This document shows positions 1-13,112 of a stretch of 64,000 nucleotides of DNA, in pieces. Made by a program: the position numbers and the translations under genes. This stretch comes from Spinacia oleracea. Lineage: Eukaryota > Streptophyta > Magnoliopsida > Caryophyllales > Amaranthaceae. Each line of letters starts with the position of its first letter. The stretch's first letter is position 1. The notes beneath the pieces were generated by a model. That model was not told the DNA's origin, made no database searches, and saw only the letters and a program-made list of their open reading frames with translations. The stretch spans positions 88,589,810-88,653,809 of the forward strand of contig NC_079489.1 of the NCBI RefSeq assembly GCF_020520425.1, in the 5' to 3' direction.

Positions 1-317
1 TTATTATCATGGGCCATTCGTTTTAGCATACGAATGGGTGAATGATTAGAATATATATTTTATGTAATGCAGGTACTACGAGTGACTAGTATCGCCATTT
101 AGGATAGTTAAATACGGTCTGCGAACTGTTCTTTATTTGAATGTAAAGTTTTAACGAACCATGGAAATTTTGATGTAATTTTATTATTTTCAAGTATTTC
201 TAAGTTTAGAACTTTAAGTTAGCAATTGAACGAAGACTCAAGACGATGCCAAGCTAACAAGATGGGGATGAAGATTGGATGCTTCAAGACAAGATGTTTT
301 GGGCCATACTAGTTCAC

Positions 318-458
<141 letters not shown>

Positions 459-663
459 GCTTGAATGTATGTATGTATACTTTACATGAATAGGTTGTTT
501 CGTATGACTCGATTAGATTAAGTTCACTAAATAATCGAACCAACATAGAAACAACTAGGTCCAAAGTAATATTGAGTTTAAAAATTGCCTTCCAAATCAA
601 GCGTTTATAAAAATCTAAGGACCTGGTGATCCATTCCCAGATTTTGCGGCTGCGGGAATACTT

Positions 664-3600
664 TTGAATTCTTTTCACCCTGGTTATAAGAAGTTCAAAC
701 TACTCTATTTCTCCAAGAAAAGGGAAAACACTCTTAGTGAGCTAATTTATTTGTTTCATCAGTATGAATTGGACTTTGTAAGTGATAAGCAAGCGTCGCT
801 AAAAGTAAAGAGTAAGAAAATCAAGAAAAGGGTTCCGGGGAAGATCCAAAGCAAGGGTGCATCTCCATCTACTTTGGGAGGGCAAGTGACGCCTTCCAAG
901 AAGAAAATGAAGAAGGATCGTTCTCCATCTACATCGCAATAAATTAATGCTTCAATTGTAATGAGATTTGTCATTACAAGCGAGATTGCCCTAAACTAAA
1001 GGAAGAGAAGAAGGACGGAAACGTTGCTTCTCCTTCAGGTATGTATGTTATACATTGTAATCTTGATGATTCTACTTCTTGGGTATTAGATACTGGTTGT
1101 GGCTCACACTTATGTTCCAATTCACAGGGACTAAGGAGAAGTAGAAGGCTTGATAAAGGCGAGATGGATCTACGCGTGGGAAATGGAGCACGGATTGTTG
1201 CACTAGCCGTAGGATCTTATTTTATTTCTTTGCCTAGTGGTTTTATTTTGGAACTAGAAAACTGTTACTATGTTCCTAGTATCAACAGGAACATTATTTC
1301 TGTTTCAAGTTTGGATTCTAAAGGTTTTAGTTTTCAATTTAAAGACAATAGTTGTTCTTTTGCTTTAAATGGAATGTTTTATGGTTCAGCACAACAAGAA
1401 AATGGTCTATATGTGCTAGATACGAGAAAAAACACATTTATAACATAAATACTAAGAAGGCTAAAACTGATGATTCAGATCTCACATTTCTGTGGCATTG
1501 TCGATTAGCCCATATAAACACAAAGCGCATGGAATTACTTCAACGAAAGGGAATTCTAGAATCATTCGACTTAGAGAAGATTGATCAATGCGAATCTTGT
1601 TTACTTCGCAAAATGACAAAGCAACCTTTCTCAAAGGTGGGAGAAAGAGCAAGCGAACTACTAGGGCTAATACATACGGACGTATGTGGGCCTATGAGTA
1701 CGAAAGCTAGGGGTGAGTTCAACTATTTCATAACGTTTACAGACGATTTCAGTAGATATGGTTATATTTACTTAAAGAAACACAAGTCTGAATCGTTTGA
1801 GAAATTCCGAGAATTTCAAAATGAAGTAGAGAATTAACATGGAAAGAAAATCAAAGCTTTAAGATCGGATCGAGGAGGTGAATATCTTAGCCACGAGTTT
1901 GATGACCATCTACAAGAATGCGGTATTCTTTCTGAATTGACTGCTCCGGGGACACCTCAATGGAATGGAGTGTCGGAACGGAGAAACAAGACCTTACTCG
2001 ATATGGTCAGGTCAATCATGGGTCAAGCCGAACTTCCTTTACAATTTTGGGGACATGCGTTACAAACTGCAGCAGTCACACTGAATCGTGCTCCGTCAAA
2101 AGCTATTGAAAAGACTCCATACGAATTATGGACTAGGAAACTTCTAAAGTTGTATTTTCTAAATATTTGGGGTTGCGAAGCATATGTCAAGCGATTAATT
2201 TCTGACAAGCTCGAACCAAAATCTGACAAATGTTTCTTCGTTGGGTATCCAAAAGAAACAAAGGGGTATTACTTCTACAACAAGTCAGACGACAAGGTAT
2301 TCGTTGCTCGTGACGGTGTCTTTTTGGAAAGAAATAATATTTCCAAATTAACAAGTGGCAGAATAATAGACCTCGAAGAGACAAGATCTTTAGAAGAGCC
2401 AGTTGGAGTAGTTCCTCAAAACGTTGTTGCCCCTCGTAAGTAAAAAAGAACTATATTTCAGCCGGACAGATGGACAGGCGTCCTCTTGACTGAAAACTTA
2501 GGCGTTCTAATATTAGATAGTGATGAACCTATGACTTACAAGCAAGCTATGACGAGCCCAAGATCCACTAAATGGTTAGAGGCCATGAAATCTGAAATAG
2601 ACTCCATGTCTGAAAATCAAGTCTGGGATTTGGTAGATTTGCCGGATGGGTTTACACCTATAAGATGCAAATGGGTCTTCAAATTGAAGAAAGACAAAGA
2701 TGGAATTGTATACATATACAAGGCTAGATTGGTAGCAAAAGGTTACAGGAAAGTTTACGGTGTTGACTACAATGAAACCTTTTCTCCAATCGCGATGCTT
2801 AAGTCTATTCGGATAATCCTTGCGATTGCCGCTTTTCATGACTATGAAATATGGCAAATGGATGTCAAAACTGCCTTCTTGAATGGTGTTCTCGAAGAGA
2901 TTGTGTTTATGACGCAGCTGGAGGGTTTTGTCGATCAGAAGAACCAAGGAAAGGTATGCAAGCTTAAGAAGTCCATCTACCGACTAAAGCAGGCATCAAG
3001 GAGTTGGAATAAACGATTTGATGAAGCAGTTAATAAGTTTGGCTTCATCAAGAATCAGGACGAATCTTCTGTATACAAGAAGGTCAATATAGCAAAATTG
3101 CATTCCTAGTCTTGTATGTTGACGACATACTACTTATTGGAAACGACATTCCTATGTTGGAGTCTGTAAGGACTTGGCTTGGAAGGTGTTTCTCAATGAA
3201 GGACTTAGGAGAGGCACAATACATATTGGGCATCAAGATCTATAGGGATAGATCTACGAGGATGATTGGACTAAGCCAGAGCACTTATATTGACAAAGTG
3301 CTAGCTAGGTTCAATAAGATGGAAGCCAAGAGAGGCCATCTACCCATGTCACATGGCACATATCTAAGCAAGAGTCAGCGTCCCAAAACATCTGATGAGC
3401 GTAGAAAAATGAGTGGAATTCCATACGCTTCGGCTATTGGATCCATCATGTATGCTATGATTTATACAAGGCCGGATGTTTTGTTCGCACTCAGTGCAAC
3501 GAGCAGGACCAGTCAGAACCAGGTGAGGCACATTGGACTGCTGCCAAGAACATCCTAAAGTACCTGAAAAGGACTAAGGATCAGTTTCTGGTTTATGGTG

Positions 3601-4117
3601 GTACAGATTAGTTGATTGTTAAGGGCTATACGGACGCAAGATTTCAAACCGACAGAGATGATTTCAGATCTTAATTTGGGTTTGTGTTCTGCCTAAACGG
3701 CGGAGCATTAAGCTGGAAAAGTGCTAAGCAAAGCACTATTGCGGATTCTACAACTGAAGCCGGGTACATTATATTGCTGCCTCAGAAGCAGCAAAGGAAG
3801 CTGTTTGGATTCAGAAGCTCATTGAAGAACTTGGCGTTGTCCCCTCCATTAAAGGACCAGTGGCTTTGTATTGCGACAATAGCGGAGCCATTGCCCAGGC
3901 AAAGGAGCCTAGGAGCCACCAGAAGTCCAATCACGTATTGCGTCGATTTCATATACTTCGAGAGATCGTTGAAAGAAAAGAATTCGAGATTTGCAAGGTT
4001 GAAACTGACGACAATGTCGCAGATCCATTGACTAAACCGTTGCCACAAAGCGAAACACAACGCACATTTAGCAACCATGGGAATCAAGCATGTTGGAGAT
4101 TGGCTTTGATTTTCTAA
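664..4117 (+). pseudogene. Copia A gag-pol pseudogene
   Basis: The fragment order is that of Ty1/copia: a gag C-terminus and CCHC zinc knuckle (frame-shifted, ~950-1,000, C-X2-C-X4-H-X4-C visible), a PR active site DTG in a DTGCGSHLCSN context (~1,090), the GAG-pre-integrase domain, and an integrase core with H-C residues (WHCRLAH...CESCLL) and SDRGGEY. RT follows (2,486-3,109) with YVDDILLIGND at ~3,115, then RNase H (3,600-4,050) with the LYCDNSGAI motif. Breaks I can see: an early gag stop (~940), a frameshift ~1,440, a stop at ~1,836 just before KKIKALRS, a stop ~2,441, a frameshift just before YVDD (~3,095), and stops at ~3,610 and ~3,674. All original reading was on the + strand. There is no plausible product. 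Confidence 0.92.
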
Positions 4118-4950
4118 GTTTTGTTTTAGAACATTTGTTAGATGTATGTTTAAAACAATTGGTTTAACCATTTCATATTTATGAAATTTATTATTTCATA
4201 TTCATTTAATTTTGGTTTAGTATTAAATGATAAGTCCATGTGATTCAAATCATTCAAATGGGATGTCAAGATGGATTCTTCGACAAAGAAACACCCATAA
4301 GTGAACTTGAATATTGAAGTCACAAAGGATCCCTAATCCAGTTCATTGAAAGGTGGACGACCAATGACTAATGAAGATTAGATTGCAAGTAGATTTGTGG
4401 TTCTGTTTCTTGAACTAGATTGACTGGATGTCAGAATATTTTGTATAGGTACTTATTGGATCTTGTATCAGATTGACCATGAGGACACTATAAGAGATTA
4501 AAGTCATGTCATAAGTAGTTCTCATTAATGGTGATTAGAACCATTCCTCAGAACATGAGCGATTATGTCTACTCGTTTAAGAATTAGTTCGCTTTGATGC
4601 TAGCTAAACGTCGCATCGTAAAAGGAGGCTATAAAAGAAGTGATTGGGCGTACTATGAATCAATGTGAGTGTTCATAGATTGCAAGAGTGGATTGTCCTC
4701 CTATATTTGATAGGATATGATGTTGTTGTGTAACAAGGCCTCTCGGAGAGTTAGATAATGTAAAATGCATGGCCGTGCTCATAATGGTTAAGGCTTAACC
4801 TTCTGTAAAAGTTTAACAGTTGAGCTCTGTAATCCGAGAAACACTTCTGGACCTAATAAGGATGGCTTGGATCTTACCTTATGTTCAGCAAGTAACACTA
4901 AGTGACAAACGAATGTGAATGCACACTTGTCTGAATGATAAGTGGGACAT
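4118..4950 (+). other. Copia A 3' untranslated region and polypurine tract
   Basis: Non-coding stretch between RNase H and the LTR, closely paralleled by 39,130-40,014 in Copia B (same order of motifs, including a CCTCTCGGAG segment and an AGCAAGTAACACTAAG segment). It ends in a GATAAGTGGGACAT purine-rich tract that would be the plus-strand primer site. No gene seen. Confidence 0.7.
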
Positions 4951-5958
4951 TGATGGAAATACCAAGGTTCAGATTAGTTGCGAACAATTAATTCAGTGAG
5001 ATCAAGTGATCGGAACAGCTAGCTGGAGCAATGCTTCCGATTAGTAAGTTCTAATGAATATTGAGCTCACAACTTACTCTTGACTGAACCTACAAGGTCA
5101 CACCAATGGCACGTAACAAATCACCGTATTAAATGAATCGGAAATTCATTTAATAGCTTTTCGGGAATTAGTTTTGGAAAACGTATAATACGATACGACC
5201 TTGCATCGGAATCGTATATCGTATCGCAAATATTCGTTAGCTGGGCGAAACGAATAAATCGTATCGTACGACGGTGATTCGTCGTATACGAAACGATAAA
5301 TAATATTCGACAGATATTAGTCCCGAATACAAAGGGCATCGGAGCTGCCGGCCCGTCGAGCCAAGCACGCAAGCGTGTGGCACGAGCCAGTAAGACTCGC
5401 GAGCAAAGGCGAGCAGCCAGCCCGCGTGTGGCACGAGCACGCAACAGCAGCGCAGCAGCATGGCAGCAACGAGCGAGCAAGCACATGGCCCAGCTGCTCG
5501 GCTGCGCGCGCTGTGGGCTTCGGCCTGCAGCGTGGCTGGGCGTTGGGCTGTGGGCGAGTGTCCGTGTGTTTGGTGTGGCCGGTTAAGGCCACTTGGTATT
5601 GGCCGGTTACAATTAGGTTATTATATTTACACACACAACTTAGTACACACAAGTTTTCCAACCCTAAACCTAATTCAGAAATTAGGTTCTTCAGTTTTCT
5701 CTCTCTGTGAAAACTGTTCTTCCCAAAAGAAAAAACTCTTGATTGATTATCTAAGCTATGGTTATCAAAACGGATCTGATTGTGTCGGTGAACCAAGTAG
5801 AGGAACGACAAGTGGAGTTCTAAGTTCGTGTTCGTTGACAGATTACTAGGGAAAATACGCTTCGAATGTAAGTTTGCTTAATTTGTGCTTTATACATGTT
5901 TCCTGGGTTTGGGGATTGTTTCCGCACATGTTATTATGTTTAAGTGTATTCCCCTACA
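4951..5958 (+). repeat. Copia A 3' LTR
   Basis: Starts TGATGGAAAT directly after the purine tract and ends ...CCCCTACA, parallel to the 40,015-41,000 LTR (TGAAGGGATA...CCCCTACA). The middle (5,340-5,590) is GC-rich and throws up several open frames on both strands that are not genes. By analogy with the other copy, the start appears to have lost about 30 bases (the ATGTCCTTCACCC segment). Confidence 0.8.
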
Positions 5959-6229
5959 GGCACAACACATGTGCGCACAATGGGCAGCAGCACAGGAAGC
6001 AAAGCAGCAAGGCCTGCGGCCGACTACTGCGATGCTTGGATGCCGAGTATGGGCTTCGGTGTGTGGGCAAGTGTGTGGCCGGTAAAGGCCTTGTGCCTTG
6101 GCCAGCTACACACAATATAACCTAAGGTTATATTACACACTCCAACTAATGTTTTTGCTACCCCTAAACCTAATTCTATATATTACGTATATTCAGTTTT
6201 GCTCTCTACACAAAACTGTCACTACTACA
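5959..6229 (+). repeat. Copia B 5' LTR, left fragment
   Basis: Directly after the Copia A LTR end, the sequence restarts in mid-LTR: a GC-rich segment, then GTGGCCGGT...GGCC, then a segment ending CTCTCTACACAAAACTGT. In the Copia A LTR (5,690-5,730) the equivalent sequence runs straight on into TTCTTCCCAAAAG; here that continuation is found at 38,328, after the 32-kb insertion. The first part of this LTR is missing, so Copia A and B meet at a recombination or deletion junction. Confidence 0.7.
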
Positions 6230-6778
<549 letters not shown>

Positions 6779-7446
6779 ATTTGAAAATTGATTTTATGCA
6801 ATAATACACCACCTATTCAGGTATTAAATATATGCCTGTGTAAGACATAAATATAATTAACATCCAAAAGTTTACATAATATCTCGTAGCTTACATGATC
6901 TTGCATCCGCAAGTTTCTAAAAGATCATAAAGTAACATAAACACCAAAACATAAGGCCTTGTGCCTTGGCCAGCTACACACAATATAACCTAAGGTTATA
7001 TTACACACTCCAACTAATCTTTTTTCTAACCCTAAACCTAATTCTAAATATTACGTATGTTCAGTTTTGCTCTCTACACAAAACTGTCACTACTAAATTT
7101 CGAGGTCTATAGTAACACCAAAATTCGATACAATATGGTCAAAATCTGTTACAATAGGTCTATTGTAACGCAATTCACCTTGTTACATTCGCGGCCGTTA
7201 CAATAGATCTATTGTAACAGTGTATAATCTACTGTAACACACGTTTAGGCCTATTGTAACGCTTCCTATTAGTATAAGATGGTGTTACATTTGGCAAAAT
7301 GTTTGTTACAATAGCATTCAAAGGTAACAGGGCTTCCTCCAAGTCTAATGTAACACCGTTCAAATCATTAATTCTTTTTCAGTGCAAAAGTAACGCTTCT
7401 TTGTAGTCAGTTTTTTTATTTAAAAATACCTATTGTAACGCTGCTT

Positions 7447-7451
<5 letters not shown>

Positions 7452-7541
<90 letters not shown>
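7452..7541. repeat. (TA)n tract in second duplicate copy
   Basis: About 90 bases of TA in the second copy of the tandem duplication. It lacks the TATG variant tail of the first copy. Confidence 0.95.
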
Positions 7542-7545
<4 letters not shown>

Positions 7546-7714
7546 AAAATTGATTTTATGCAATAATACACCACCTATTCAGATATTAAATATATGCCTG
7601 TGTAAGACATAAATATAATTAACATCCAAAAGTTTACATAATATCTCGTAGCTTACATGATCTTGCATCCGCAAGTTTCTAAAACATCATTAAAGTAACA
7701 TATACACCAAAACT

Positions 7715-10325
7715 TAAAAAATTAAATATTTAACCAAATGTATATTCCAAAATATTACATACTGCTAAGTAGTACTTAATACATAAAATTCTGCCGCGTA
7801 AAACGATTGTTCATCATGTAGATCACTTCTTAATAGACATCACTTCCCTACAAATTGTGACATTTCAAGTTAGCAAACAAAAATAAATAGAGAGAAATTT
7901 CAATAAGTAACTAAAAATGAAATCAGTTAGACCTTATGTCAAAAGTGGTTTGTCTAACATTTGTTTTAATTATCAATAAGGGACAAGACACAATTTTGAA
8001 GCCAAGAAAGGATGTAGGCTAAGTTAGAAGATCACAATTACGCTGCATAGGCAATCCAATCAGGATAACAAGAAGAAACACCCAAGGAGATGCAAAAACT
8101 ATCCCAACTCTTATTGCATTTGTTGAATATTGAAGATGTTTCAGGAGTGTTCTGGCCCATGTCGACTTGGATTGATGGGTTTTATAGGCGGTTATTATGG
8201 TACGCACGATGTTGTAGGTATTATGAGGTGGGCAGGACCTGTTTATCTTAGGGTTTGATCAATTTCTCAAGTGAGCAGGTTCTGTTTGGTGAGTACTGTA
8301 AGTTAGGGTTGTTTTTTAAAGCAAGTTGAATAGGGTTGACTTCGCCTGCCATCTGCTGGTTGTTGACTTAGTTGACTAGGGGGACTGTTTGTGAAGTTTG
8401 GATGAAGTGGTGGGATGCGTGTGATGGTTGTTCTGCTCTGCCAAGCTAGATTATCTTTGAAGGCTAATTGTTGTTCTTCTAAGCTAGCTAGGTTACTTTA
8501 ACAAATATAATAAGTATAAACTTATCATCAAAACTGTTACCCAACAACTACCATCAAAACCTTAAAATACGGAGTACTCACATTCAAATACACATCCAAG
8601 TGACGTCGGAAGTGGAAAATATAGTTAACAAATTTTACGAGCACTTAAAAATTGTGTACCTTATAACATAAATCCTCCCATTCAAAAGAATATACATAGA
8701 CAAAAAAAGAAAAATATATACCTGATTAAGAATTAGTCGTGTTCACGAGTGAGCCAATGTAATACTTCTTGTTAAGCTTAGTAAATTTGTCCACACCCCT
8801 TTCAAAATTGAAAAGAATTTACTATTATAAGTATATACAAGCATCCAAGAATGTCTAATTCAAAAATAATAAACCATTAAATTAGCTAGATAAATAAATA
8901 TAAATTAGGAAAACACATTTGTTCATGTAACTTATTTTAGAGTACTCCAAAACAGCAATATACTGGAGGCTCAGAGGCAAGGACACCACCACTTCAGATT
9001 TGAGTGAAGTGTCTTTTATCGTAAAAAAAATTCAAATTATTTCTATTAGCTATATATGAAAATTTGGGCAAACAGTAACTAAATTGTTGCATAAGACTAA
9101 CTATTAGACTCGATGGACTGCATTAAAGTAATTTATATGATTCCACCACCACCTACAGTGTCATCATCGTAGACATAATGTTTACCAGGTGTAGCAACGA
9201 CTAGAAGAACTTATGACCCCCAACGAATTCCCCATAATCCCCGTTATATAGGACTCAGTGAGTATGCTATTAGGCTAAAAGCACCGCACCGTGGAGACAT
9301 ATCTTTGATTATAGGTGCTTGTGCTCAGTGTAAATAAAAAGACTTGTGGTTTTAACGTGGAATTGTCCTCACACCCTATTGTTAATCACCTCGGACCAGC
9401 AGATAAAGGCTTAAGAAAGCATAAGTTCAGGTCCTTCAATTGCACCCACTTTGATTTTTGTTATTTTGTTGACTTGCTTCCAAACAATAAGGGACATAAA
9501 TATTCAAATTAAAGTTACTGATTAGGTTCCTACCAACATAAACCAACAATAAGGATTTTGCCTTCAAAGTATGGATAAGACATTATCATAAGAACTTCTT
9601 TATGATTAGATTTTTTAATTGAGCATTTGATATGAGAAGTATAAAACTTAAGTGTTTTTTGTTCACCTTATTTCCCCCTCAACACAAACTTGAGCTATAT
9701 CACCTAGATGGTTTTTCCTAGAATTTAATTACCAAATCGCACAATTATAATTGTACAGTGAAATCCTAATTTACCCATCGACTATGCTAATAATTGAAAT
9801 CAAACAACTTGTAAGACTGACATGTTTATGGTATATGCCTACAAGCTTCTAGACCATAGCAGATTCAGATATGAATCACACAAAACAAAATAAAAATCAA
9901 TACTAGGTCATTAAACTCCTGTTTCAAAGGATGGGTGTTTTTCTTAGGCTTGTTGGCTTGTTGCTATCTACCCAGCTCAGTGGACGGTTGTTTCTGTTAT
10001 GACCCTCTTTTAAATGGTTCTTGACATTTATTTGTTGTTAATTTAAGTTAATAAAAAATCATACTTTGCATATCAATTCATGAATAAACAAAAAACATTG
10101 AAGGGGAAAAGATGAAGAAACATCACAGAAGAATTTTCCGAGCGTAAAGTCAAGTCATTTAATCAGAAATTTATTTTTTAGTATATTCTACAAATAAAAC
10201 ACCAGAAGCAATGTAATACCATAGCACGGCGCAAAGGAATAAATTTAAATGGGAAAAATGGATAATGAATCTTTAACTCACCTGTTTCGGTAAATCAACC
10301 ATATCTTCTTCCTTCAAAATCCTTG
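7715..10325. other. CACTA-III interior, left side; no recognisable gene
   Basis: AT-rich sequence with frequent stops in all frames. One short minus-strand frame (8,019-8,207) has a hydrophobic stretch that I cannot match to a family; it may be chance or a captured exon. No transposase motifs, tRNA or repeat array seen. Confidence 0.6.
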
Positions 10326-11799
10326 TGTGAGGGGGTCGAAAAAGCACGAGGCTAATGCGTGACCTTGTCCCTCGTGGGTGTGACGTTTCTTTTTGTCAAA
10401 TCAAGTGTAATTGGATTTCCTGTGAGTTTACACCCAATTGACTAGTAATATAGGAGTTGTCATTCAGTTTTTAACTACAATGAGAAAAACTGACAAAACC
10501 CGGTTATCGTGACATAAAGGGAGTGCAATTATGTTTGACCACGACGGCCGTAGGTTCCCTTGTGATCCCTGGTGTGGGGATCTCTCAACATACACCCGCA
10601 AGGTAGAGATTGAGGGTTTGGGGAACTGTAACTACCGAGAGGAGTACTCGCTCTTCGATAACTCCAGAGGCAGGATATCCTTACTAGCTCAGCATAAATA
10701 ATTGAAGGGACATGCGTTAACTATTAAACTAATCTGAATTAATTTTAACAATATGCAACATATAATACTAGATCGATCGCGATTATCTGATTTAGATTGT
10801 TTTAAGGGACCTAGCATGATAATCCAATTTCCCAACACATTATCTTTGTTAGGCATGATAGAACAATCAGATTTAATTAGTTTAACAGTTCATAAAAAGG
10901 GCGAGGAAAGCAATTAAACCATGGAAAAGGGACACATTACGACGCACCCTTGAGAGGTGCGTCACGGTTCTCAGAAAACTAACCACTTTGACTTTGCTAT
11001 TTCTCCTTTTATTTAACGAATCTCAAACTACGGGACATGATACGTTCTGTTCGATTTTTGGATCGATTGCGACAGAACGCGTGATCAATTTCGCAGCGTG
11101 TTGGATCGATTTCGCAGGCTTAGGGGTTAGAGTCAATACTCAGAATATGAAAGAGTTCGTGGAAAGATAGAATTGTAGAACTCTAATCCACGAGGAATTA
11201 GGAAAGAACACGTCCCAGGTAATTTCAGCGCCCAGGGCTGGGCGTCAAAGATTTCGGCGCCCAGCTCTGGGCGTTGAAAATAGGATCCAGGCAATTTCAG
11301 CGCCCAGGGCTGGGCGTTGAAATTGATGTTTGGGCCGTTTCTTTGTCAGATTCGGACTCTTAGAATCCGGAGTGTATGAGACTTTAATCGAGTATTTTAG
11401 TGCGTATTAATTTTATGACGAGATGCGTCTGGGCCCGTTACGAACTCTAGGCTCGTTAGGATTTTAATTAATACGTAACTCTTATTTTCGAATCGTATTA
11501 GGAATAGGATTCTCTCGCAATTTCTATCTCATTTAGGATTTATGTTGGAGTGCAACACCTAATTCTGACAGGTTTCTATCTTTTATGACTTGCCACTTTT
11601 AACAACTACCCATTACGGCAGTTACTATTTTTAGTAGGTTTCCATAAATAGCAGGTTTCTATAAATAGCAGGTTTCGGGTGAAATGAAAAGGGGAATTGA
11701 GATTCGTTATTTTATAGGAGATGCGTTGTCAAGTGGAGATTTACGTTCTCATCATCGAACCTTCCCTTTCGGAAATGGGGACAAAAGTAAGTGTCTATA
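10326..11799 (-). repeat. LTR of the Tat-like element, 3' LTR (left copy)
   Basis: Read on the minus strand it begins TATAGACAC and ends CCCCTCACA. It aligns with the right copy over its whole length. This copy lacks a ~45-base segment present at ~36,903-36,955 in the other, but carries an extra pair of GCGCCCAG...CTGGGCG units (11,240-11,320). Confidence 0.93.
11227..11318. repeat. GCGCCCAG-CTGGGCG inverted-repeat units in the left LTR
   Basis: Three near-palindromic units (11,227-11,246, 11,257-11,277, 11,300-11,318) of the form CGCCCAGGGCTGGGCG or CGCCCAGCTCTGGGCG, each followed by TTGAAA or TCAAAG. The right LTR has one unit only (37,027-37,047), so the units expand and contract. Confidence 0.85.
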
Positions 11800-11816
11800 G
11801 TTAGCCCCCACTTTGA
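11800..11816 (-). promoter_or_regulatory. Polypurine tract of the Tat-like element
   Basis: On the minus strand the bases just before the 3' LTR read AAAGTGGGGGCTAAC, purine-rich as needed for plus-strand priming. This fixes the element's orientation together with the primer site at 36,071. Confidence 0.7.
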
Positions 11817-12317
11817 CTGAGTCTTGGAGTAAGACGATGGTCAAAGTATTAGACGGAGTGCGCCACACAAGTCATGGTGACTTGCTTTTGCGAGGGTCTC
11901 ACGAGCCCCCGAGTGATAACATTTGACTTAAGGGTCATCACTGGAAGTGTCGACATATCCCTCACGTGTCGTTGGGATTTGTCAACGGATAGTATAGAAA
12001 CTCCCTCACTTTGTCATTGGAAGTATATAAAGAAGCGTAGAAACTCCCTCAGTTTGTCATTGGGAGTAGCTACAGATGTTTTCAAAATCAAAGCTATAAA
12101 GTGTAATTGGGCCTGGCCAAGCCCAATCACGAGGTAAAAATGTTTTTAAAGATTCTCATTTTCAGGGCTAGCTAAACGAGGAAACCCCCTTGTTTTTATG
12201 GGACGTAAAACGAAGGAAAATCCAGCACATCGTTCTTTTTTGAAAAAACGAAAAAACCAATCCTTTGATTTTATGGAAAAGGGAAAACCAGAAAAAGTTA
12301 TCACTGCAGCGACTAAG
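11817..12317 (-). other. Tat-like element interior, 3' end; no gene
   Basis: Non-coding stretch after the polypurine tract, containing two copies of an AGAAACTCCCTCA-type segment (11,996-12,060). No protein family recognised. Confidence 0.5.
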
Positions 12318-12417
12318 GACCTGCGCGGTTAGTGACGCAAATCCCGCCCGTTGAAGGTGGGCGAGGCTGTCCGTTGAGGGTGGACGCCCCGTCCGATAGA
12401 AGTGAACGAATCTATTT
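12318..12417. repeat. Diverged ~110-130-bp tandem repeat, left part
   Basis: A unit with GGACCTGCGCGGTTAGTGACG, then CCCCGCCCGTTGAAGG-like sequence and GTCCGATAGAAGTG. It is cut by the MULE at 12,417/29,053 and continues on the other side (29,062-29,350) with at least three more units, so the MULE landed inside this array. Confidence 0.8.
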
Positions 12418-12455
12418 CGGATTTTTCATGAAATACCCCCGAGGTTTGCTTTAAT

Positions 12456-12860
12456 CACTAGTAGAAAAAACCCTTATTGCAGCGGGCTTTTAGACCCCTG
12501 TTGCAGCGTACATCGTATGCTGCAACTGGGGGGCCTGCAACAAGTCTGAACTTGTTGCAGCGTACATGTTCGCTGCAAAAAGTGATTTGTTGCAGCGGGC
12601 TTTTAGATGTACGCTGCAACAAGTGCCAAAAAATTGGCAAAATTTTGGACTTGTTGCAGCGTACATATAAAAGCCCGCTGCAACAGACCCAACTTTTTGC
12701 AGCGTACATTTATTTGTACGCTGCAACAAGTCTGAATTACTCAATTTTTTGCAGCGTACATTTATTTGTACGCTGCAACAAGTCTGAATTTTTGCGAAAT
12801 TTTTTTCCCTTGTTGCAGCGTACAACATATATGTACGCTGCAAAAAAGCACTTTTGGCGG
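12456..12860. repeat. CACTA-I left terminal repeat and subterminal motifs
   Basis: Starts CACTAGTAGAAAAAACCC, followed by about a dozen copies of GCAGCGTACA or TGTACGCTGC, often paired head to head around a short spacer. Open frames through this zone (e.g. 12,477-12,881) reflect the repeats, not genes. Nearly the same block is at 52,806-53,200 in CACTA-II. Confidence 0.93.
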
Positions 12861-13112
12861 GAAAATTCTAATTTTGTTTAGGGATACCTAGAGTGCCTTG
12901 CACCAAATATAGAAACCTGTCAAAACAATAATAGAATAACGCAACCTGTATAACAAATATAAAAACAACAACTGGAGTTTTGTATATATCCCAAAACCAA
13001 AAGTGCACATACCGATACATTTAAATACATTTACGTTCCAATTTCAAAGTACGCATACATTTTAACATAAAAGATTGTTCTATAACATCTAAACCAACAC
13101 GATCAAGCGCCA

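Noticed and set aside
8019..8207. Short minus-strand frame with a hydrophobic segment in CACTA-III
   Set aside because: 62 codons, no recognisable family, no splice or promoter support.
12458..12881. Overlapping frames of 83-134 codons on both strands at the CACTA-I left end, and similar ones at 52,808-53,232
   Set aside because: Produced by repeated subterminal motifs; same pattern in both elements and no protein family.
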